A stretch of 7,326 nt of DNA from positions 1 through 7,326 of the forward strand of contig JAGZJD010000090.1 in assembly GCA_018365895.1 (NCBI GenBank), given 5' to 3'. The stretch comes from Lachnospiraceae bacterium. GTDB taxonomy: Bacteria; Bacillota_A; Clostridia; Lachnospirales; Lachnospiraceae. The notes beneath the pieces are model-generated. The model saw only the letters and a list, made by a program, of their open reading frames with translations. It was not told where the DNA came from and made no database searches. Of this stretch, positions 4,328-7,326 are shown piece by piece (positions within the stretch are counted from its first letter, which is position 1; the number at the start of each line of letters is the position of its first letter). The position numbers and the translations under genes are program-made.

Positions 4328-4400
4328 GGGTGTATAGCTCAGTTGGTAGAGCGATCGGCTGTTAACCGATGTGTCGCAGGTTCGAATCCTGCTATACCAG
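4328..4400 (+). tRNA. tRNA-Asn(GTT)
   Basis: Canonical 73-base cloverleaf: TA at 8-9, D arm GCTC/GAGC with loop AGTTGGTA, anticodon stem ATCGG/CCGAT with loop CTGTTAA giving anticodon GTT (Asn), variable loop GTGTC, T arm GCAGG/CCTGC with TTCGAAT, discriminator G. The acceptor pairs at positions 2-7 (one G-T), but position 1 G faces A72, a mismatch. No CCA is encoded, so the 3' end is added by the host. As a phage tRNA it would supplement host decoding during late expression. Confidence 0.95.
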
Positions 4401-4404
4401 TTGT

Positions 4405-4505
4405 GGACTACTGCAAAGTTTCCTCCTTTTTTTCTTATAAATTTTGATTGTGTATTTGGTTATTTTGGTTTTTGTTGGCGTTATTAATTCTTTCAGCAGT
4501 AGTCC
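4405..4505 (+). repeat. 10-bp inverted repeat enclosing a C-free G/T-rich stretch upstream of terS
   Basis: GGACTACTGC (4405-4414) is the exact reverse complement of GCAGTAGTCC (4496-4505). The 81 bases between contain a pyrimidine tract (CCTCC then T7), then 44 consecutive bases without C (4435-4478) with repeated TTTGGTT-like units. No protein is encoded here: the open frame running into the terminase small subunit has no start signal. Possible roles are a terminase recognition (pac/cos-type) site or an RNA leader structure; the data do not decide. Confidence 0.55.
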
Positions 4506-4563
4506 TAAATTCTTAGCATCCAGAGATAGGTGCTTTTATTATGTTTTAAAGGTGGTGAGTCCT

Positions 4564-5133
4564 ATGACAGAAAAACAGAAAATATTTGCAGATGAATACC
4601 TGATTGATTTAAATGCCACACGGGCTTACCGCGTTGCATATCCAAGCGTAAAGAAAGAAGAGTCAGCAGCAGTAAATGGAAGTAAGTTGCTAAGAAATGC
4701 TAAGGTTGCAGAATATATTACCGAAAGAATGGAAGAGCGGCAGAAGCGGACGGAGATCACGCAGGATCGAGTTTTAAATGAACTGGCTGCCATTGCTTTT
4801 TCCAAGGCTTCAGACTACGCGAAAGTAGTTGAGAAACAGGCTACAGCAGAAGTAGATGGAAATATTATTCCGCTCGTAGGAGAAGACGGAGAACCGATTC
4901 TGTATCGGACCGTAGAATTGGAGCTTACAGATAACCTTACTGAGGAACAGCAGCGAGCCCTCGGAACGATTAAAAAGGGGCGCGATGGATTGGAACAGAA
5001 GCCCTGCGACAAGGTAAAGGCGCTCGAGCTTCTCGGCAGGCATTTAGGTATGTGGAATGACAAGCTGGATGTAGCAGGAGATATGGACATGAAGATTGTA
5101 GTAGACTATGGTGATGAAGATGAAGGAAGTTAA
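4564..5133 (+). CDS. terS: Phage terminase small subunit (Terminase_2 family)
   Basis: 189 residues from ATG 4564, with AAAGGTGGTGAG upstream; the frame continues leftwards to 4444 but that part encodes an unlikely hydrophobic stretch with no start signal. The N-terminus has the Terminase_2 signature MTEKQKIFADEYLIDLNATR, followed by AYRVAYP, then KLLRNAKVAEYI, together a DNA-binding helix-turn-helix module (about residues 1-60). A helical middle and an acidic linker follow; the tail, ALELLGRHLGMWNDKLD then MDMKIVVDYGDEDEGS, is characteristic of Firmicutes phage small subunits. Known role: it binds the phage packaging site as a ring oligomer and recruits the large subunit to start DNA packaging. 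It overlaps the large-subunit gene, as expected for equal-stoichiometry partners. Confidence 0.96.
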   Translation: MTEKQKIFADEYLIDLNATRAYRVAYPSVKKEESAAVNGSKLLRNAKVAEYITERMEERQKRTEITQDRVLNELAAIAFSKASDYAKVVEKQATAEVDGNIIPLVGEDGEPILYRTVELELTDNLTEEQQRALGTIKKGRDGLEQKPCDKVKALELLGRHLGMWNDKLDVAGDMDMKIVVDYGDEDEGS

Positions 5134-6376
5134 TGTTGGATTTAACAGAAATTTTAAAGAATTCAATGAGTGTAAGAAACGATATCGACTGGCAAAAGGC
5201 TCTGCTGGATCCGGAAAGTCGGTAAACATTGCACAGAATTTTATCATCAAACTTGGCGATCCAAAGTATAAAGGTGCAAATCTCTTGTGCGTCCGGAAAG
5301 TAGACACAACAAACAAGGATAGCACCTATGCAGAATTGAAGAGTGCAATATATAAAATATACGGGGATAAAGCAGGATTATTCTGGCAGATCAGAAGTAA
5401 TCCAATGGAGCTGATCTCGAAAGTGACAGGAAATAAAGTGATTTTCCGAGGAATGAAAGATGATGGACAGCGAGAAAAAGTAAAGTCTATCACATTTGAT
5501 GTCGGAAAATTAACATGGATATGGATTGAAGAAGCAACGGAGCTATATGAAGCGGATGTCGATATTCTCGATGACCGACTCAGAGGTGACTTGTCATTCA
5601 ATCCATTTTTGTATTATCAGATCACATTCAGCTTTAATCCAGTGTCAGCAACGCACTGGCTGAAGGCAAAGTATTTTGACATTAAGAGTGATGATGTATA
5701 CACACACCAGTCTACATACCTGCAGAACCGGTTCATAGACGAAGCGTATCACCGGCGCATGATGATGCGTAAAGAACGGGATCCTGACGGGTATCGGATT
5801 TACGGACTTGGTGAATGGGGAGAAACTGGCGGTCTGATTCTTACAAATTATGTGGTTGAGGAATTCGATACATCCCCAGAAAGATTCGATTACATGGTAA
5901 ATTCACAGGATTTTGGATTCAACCATGCGAACTGTATCGGGGAGGTTGGATTCAAGGATGGAGATGTCTACTTATGCCGGGAATTGTATGTATTTGAAAA
6001 AGATACATCAGAGATCATACAGATGGCCGAGGGAAAATTCCAGAAGCGAATTACAATGTATTGTGATTCTGCGGAGCCGGACAGGATTAAGATGTGGCAG
6101 AAAGCAGGATACAGAGCGTGTCCGGTCAAGAAAGAGCCAAACAGTGTAAAAGCGCAGATTGATTATCTGAAGCAGCACACGATCCACATTCATCCGTCCT
6201 GTACAAACACAATTAAGGAGATCCAGCAGTGGAAATGGAAAAAAGATGAGAAAACGAATACTTTCACGGATGAGCCAGTGAATTTCTTTGATGACGCAAT
6301 GGCAATGCTCAGATATTCTATTGAGCAGGAGAGAAAAGGCAAGGTGAAGTTAAAGACCTTTAGAGGAGGAATATAA
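5120..6376 (+). CDS. terL: Phage terminase large subunit (PBSX family)
   Basis: 418 residues from ATG 5120, chosen because GGTGAT lies at 5110-5115; ATG 5108 and 5114 in the same frame would add 4 or 2 residues. The N-terminal ATPase has Walker A GSAGSGKS (27-34), Walker B IWIEE with catalytic E138 in the TWIWIEEATE segment, and the coupling motif SFNP (171-174). The C-terminal RNase H-like nuclease has acidic residues D264 (QDFGF), D316 (CDSAEPDRI) and D391/D392 (FFDDAMAMLRY). Length and motif order match the PBSX/SPP1-like large terminase family, typical of headful packaging. It drives ATP-dependent translocation of phage DNA into the procapsid through the portal and cuts the concatemer. 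All catalytic residues are intact, and the gene overlaps terS by 14 bases. Confidence 0.97.
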   Translation: MKEVNVGFNRNFKEFNECKKRYRLAKGSAGSGKSVNIAQNFIIKLGDPKYKGANLLCVRKVDTTNKDSTYAELKSAIYKIYGDKAGLFWQIRSNPMELISKVTGNKVIFRGMKDDGQREKVKSITFDVGKLTWIWIEEATELYEADVDILDDRLRGDLSFNPFLYYQITFSFNPVSATHWLKAKYFDIKSDDVYTHQSTYLQNRFIDEAYHRRMMMRKERDPDGYRIYGLGEWGETGGLILTNYVVEEFDTSPERFDYMVNSQDFGFNHANCIGEVGFKDGDVYLCRELYVFEKDTSEIIQMAEGKFQKRITMYCDSAEPDRIKMWQKAGYRACPVKKEPNSVKAQIDYLKQHTIHIHPSCTNTIKEIQQWKWKKDEKTNTFTDEPVNFFDDAMAMLRYSIEQERKGKVKLKTFRGGI

Positions 6377-6377
6377 A

Positions 6378-7326
6378 ATGAATGGGAAAAGACCATATAA
6401 GTTGCCGGAACCGCTTTTATGTTCCGCTGATAAAGAAATCAATATGACATTGATAGACGAATACATCAGAAAGCATGAAGAGCGAATACCAAGGTACAGA
6501 TACCTTGAGAATCTATACAAAGGATTTCACGATGTATTCCGTCTTCCAGAAAAGGAGTCATGGAAGCCTGATAACCGGCTGGCAGTGAATTTCCCAAGGT
6601 ATATCACAGAGACATTTTTGGGATATGCTTATGGGGTTCCGATTAAAAAATCACATCCGGACGAAAAAATAAAAGATGCGATCCTTGAATTTGACCGGGA
6701 TAATGATATCTCTGACCAGGAATATGAGTTGGCGAAGAAGTGCTGTATCTACGGACATGCATTCGAGTATTTTTACCAGGACGAAGAAGCAAAGACAAAG
6801 ACAGTAGTCTGCAATCCAAAAGAACTGTTTGTTGTCTACGATGATACCGTAAAGAGCCGCGCTCTATTTGCAGTGAGATATGGAAAAAAGGACGATAATG
6901 TCACAAGGTATGGTGAGATACTTACAAGGACAGAGATCATCCCATTTGACGGAGAAAAGATGCAGGAGGGAATGCCGAACCCATATGGTCGCATCAACTG
7001 TGTTGAATATGTACTGAACGATGAGAGAATCGGTCTGTATGAAGAAGTGGCCGGTATGGTAGAAACATACAACCGAGTGATTGGAGAAAAGGCGAACGAT
7101 ATAGATTCTTTCGCAGAAGCATATCTTGCAGTGCTGGGCGCCGAACTGGACGAGGAAGGCGTTTATAAAATTCGAGACAACCGGATTATAAACCTTTATG
7201 GTACAGATAACGCAAAAGATATTATCGTGCAGTTTCTTGGCAAACCTACGGCAGACGGAACACAGGAAAATCTTTTGAATCGGCTTGAGGATTTGATTTA
7301 TCAGACAAGCATGGTGGCCAATATCT
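6378..7326 (+). CDS. Phage portal protein, SPP1 gp6-like (3' end outside window)
   Basis: Starts at ATG 6378 behind GAGGAGG (6363-6369) and one base after the terL stop. It is open for 316 codons to the right edge; family members are about 430-500 residues, so roughly a third is missing. Recognisable landmarks are NFPRYITETFLGYAYGVP around residues 73-90, CCIYGHAFEYFYQDEEA (clip/wing boundary, about 122-138), FVVYDDTVKSRALFAVRYG, YEEVAGMVETYNRVIGEKAN and LGAELDEEGVYKIRDNRI, all typical of the Gp6/DUF1073-like portal group of Firmicutes siphophages. The portal forms a dodecameric ring at one capsid vertex, through which terminase pumps DNA. The terS-terL-portal order is the standard start of a late operon. 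Confidence 0.96.
   Translation, partial: MNGKRPYKLPEPLLCSADKEINMTLIDEYIRKHEERIPRYRYLENLYKGFHDVFRLPEKESWKPDNRLAVNFPRYITETFLGYAYGVPIKKSHPDEKIKDAILEFDRDNDISDQEYELAKKCCIYGHAFEYFYQDEEAKTKTVVCNPKELFVVYDDTVKSRALFAVRYGKKDDNVTRYGEILTRTEIIPFDGEKMQEGMPNPYGRINCVEYVLNDERIGLYEEVAGMVETYNRVIGEKANDIDSFAEAYLAVLGAELDEEGVYKIRDNRIINLYGTDNAKDIIVQFLGKPTADGTQENLLNRLEDLIYQTSMVANI

Larger units (their letters stand above)
3944..4563. other. Structured intergenic region with no protein gene
   Basis: About 620 bases between the regulator and the terminase small subunit. It holds, in order, the late promoter, a terminator, a CGC tRNA, a three-way junction, an 11-bp hairpin, a second hairpin, tRNA-Asn and an inverted-repeat leader. 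No convincing ORF with a ribosome binding site is present on either strand. Confidence 0.85.

Noticed and set aside
4444..4563. N-terminal extension of the terminase small subunit with a hydrophobic segment
   Set aside because: It begins at a TTG with no ribosome binding site, encodes residues unlike the family, and lies in the inverted-repeat leader. The family signature begins at ATG 4564.

Overview
The window is a stretch of tailed-phage (Caudoviricetes) or prophage DNA read entirely on the + strand. Moderately AT-rich base use, strong GGAGG-type ribosome binding sites, ATG/TTG starts, stop-start overlaps and the families present (YopX, DUF551, Lar-like, SPP1-type portal, PBSX-type terminase) point to a Firmicutes host, most likely a gut Clostridia such as Lachnospiraceae. 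That host call is inference. No integrase, attachment site or bacterial chromosomal gene is visible, so prophage cannot be told from free phage.

Positions 1-3943 hold a packed operon of small genes of the kind found between the replication module and the packaging module. In order: the end of a protein with a C-terminal sliding-clamp-binding peptide, a Cys-rich zinc-ribbon protein, a Lar-like zinc protein, a small Cys protein, a YopX protein, two genes with related N-termini (the second ending in a DUF551 domain), a two-helix membrane peptide, a 197-residue phage protein, a possible 15-codon leader-like ORF, a 147-residue protein, a small basic protein, and a regulator with a sigma-70 region 4-like C-terminal helix-turn-helix. 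The regulator probably starts at a TTG codon.

Positions 3944-4563 (about 620 bases) contain no protein gene but are highly structured. They hold an extended -10 promoter with two direct repeats upstream, an intrinsic terminator about 40 bases into the transcript, a noncanonical tRNA with a CGC anticodon, a predicted three-way-junction RNA with an alternative pairing partner, a perfect 11-bp hairpin, another hairpin, a tRNA-Asn(GTT), and a 10-bp inverted repeat around a C-free G/T-rich stretch just before the packaging genes. This is the most interesting part of the window. It may be a late-operon leader with antitermination control, a compact phage noncoding RNA locus with embedded tRNAs, a packaging-initiation region, or a mix.

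Positions 4564-7326 are the start of the late structural operon: terminase small subunit, terminase large subunit (PBSX family, with Walker A/B and RNase H-like nuclease residues intact), and the first 316 codons of an SPP1 gp6-type portal protein, which runs off the right edge. A plausible flow is that the regulator at 3533 acts on the promoter just after its own stop codon, switching on the tRNAs and the packaging/capsid genes.
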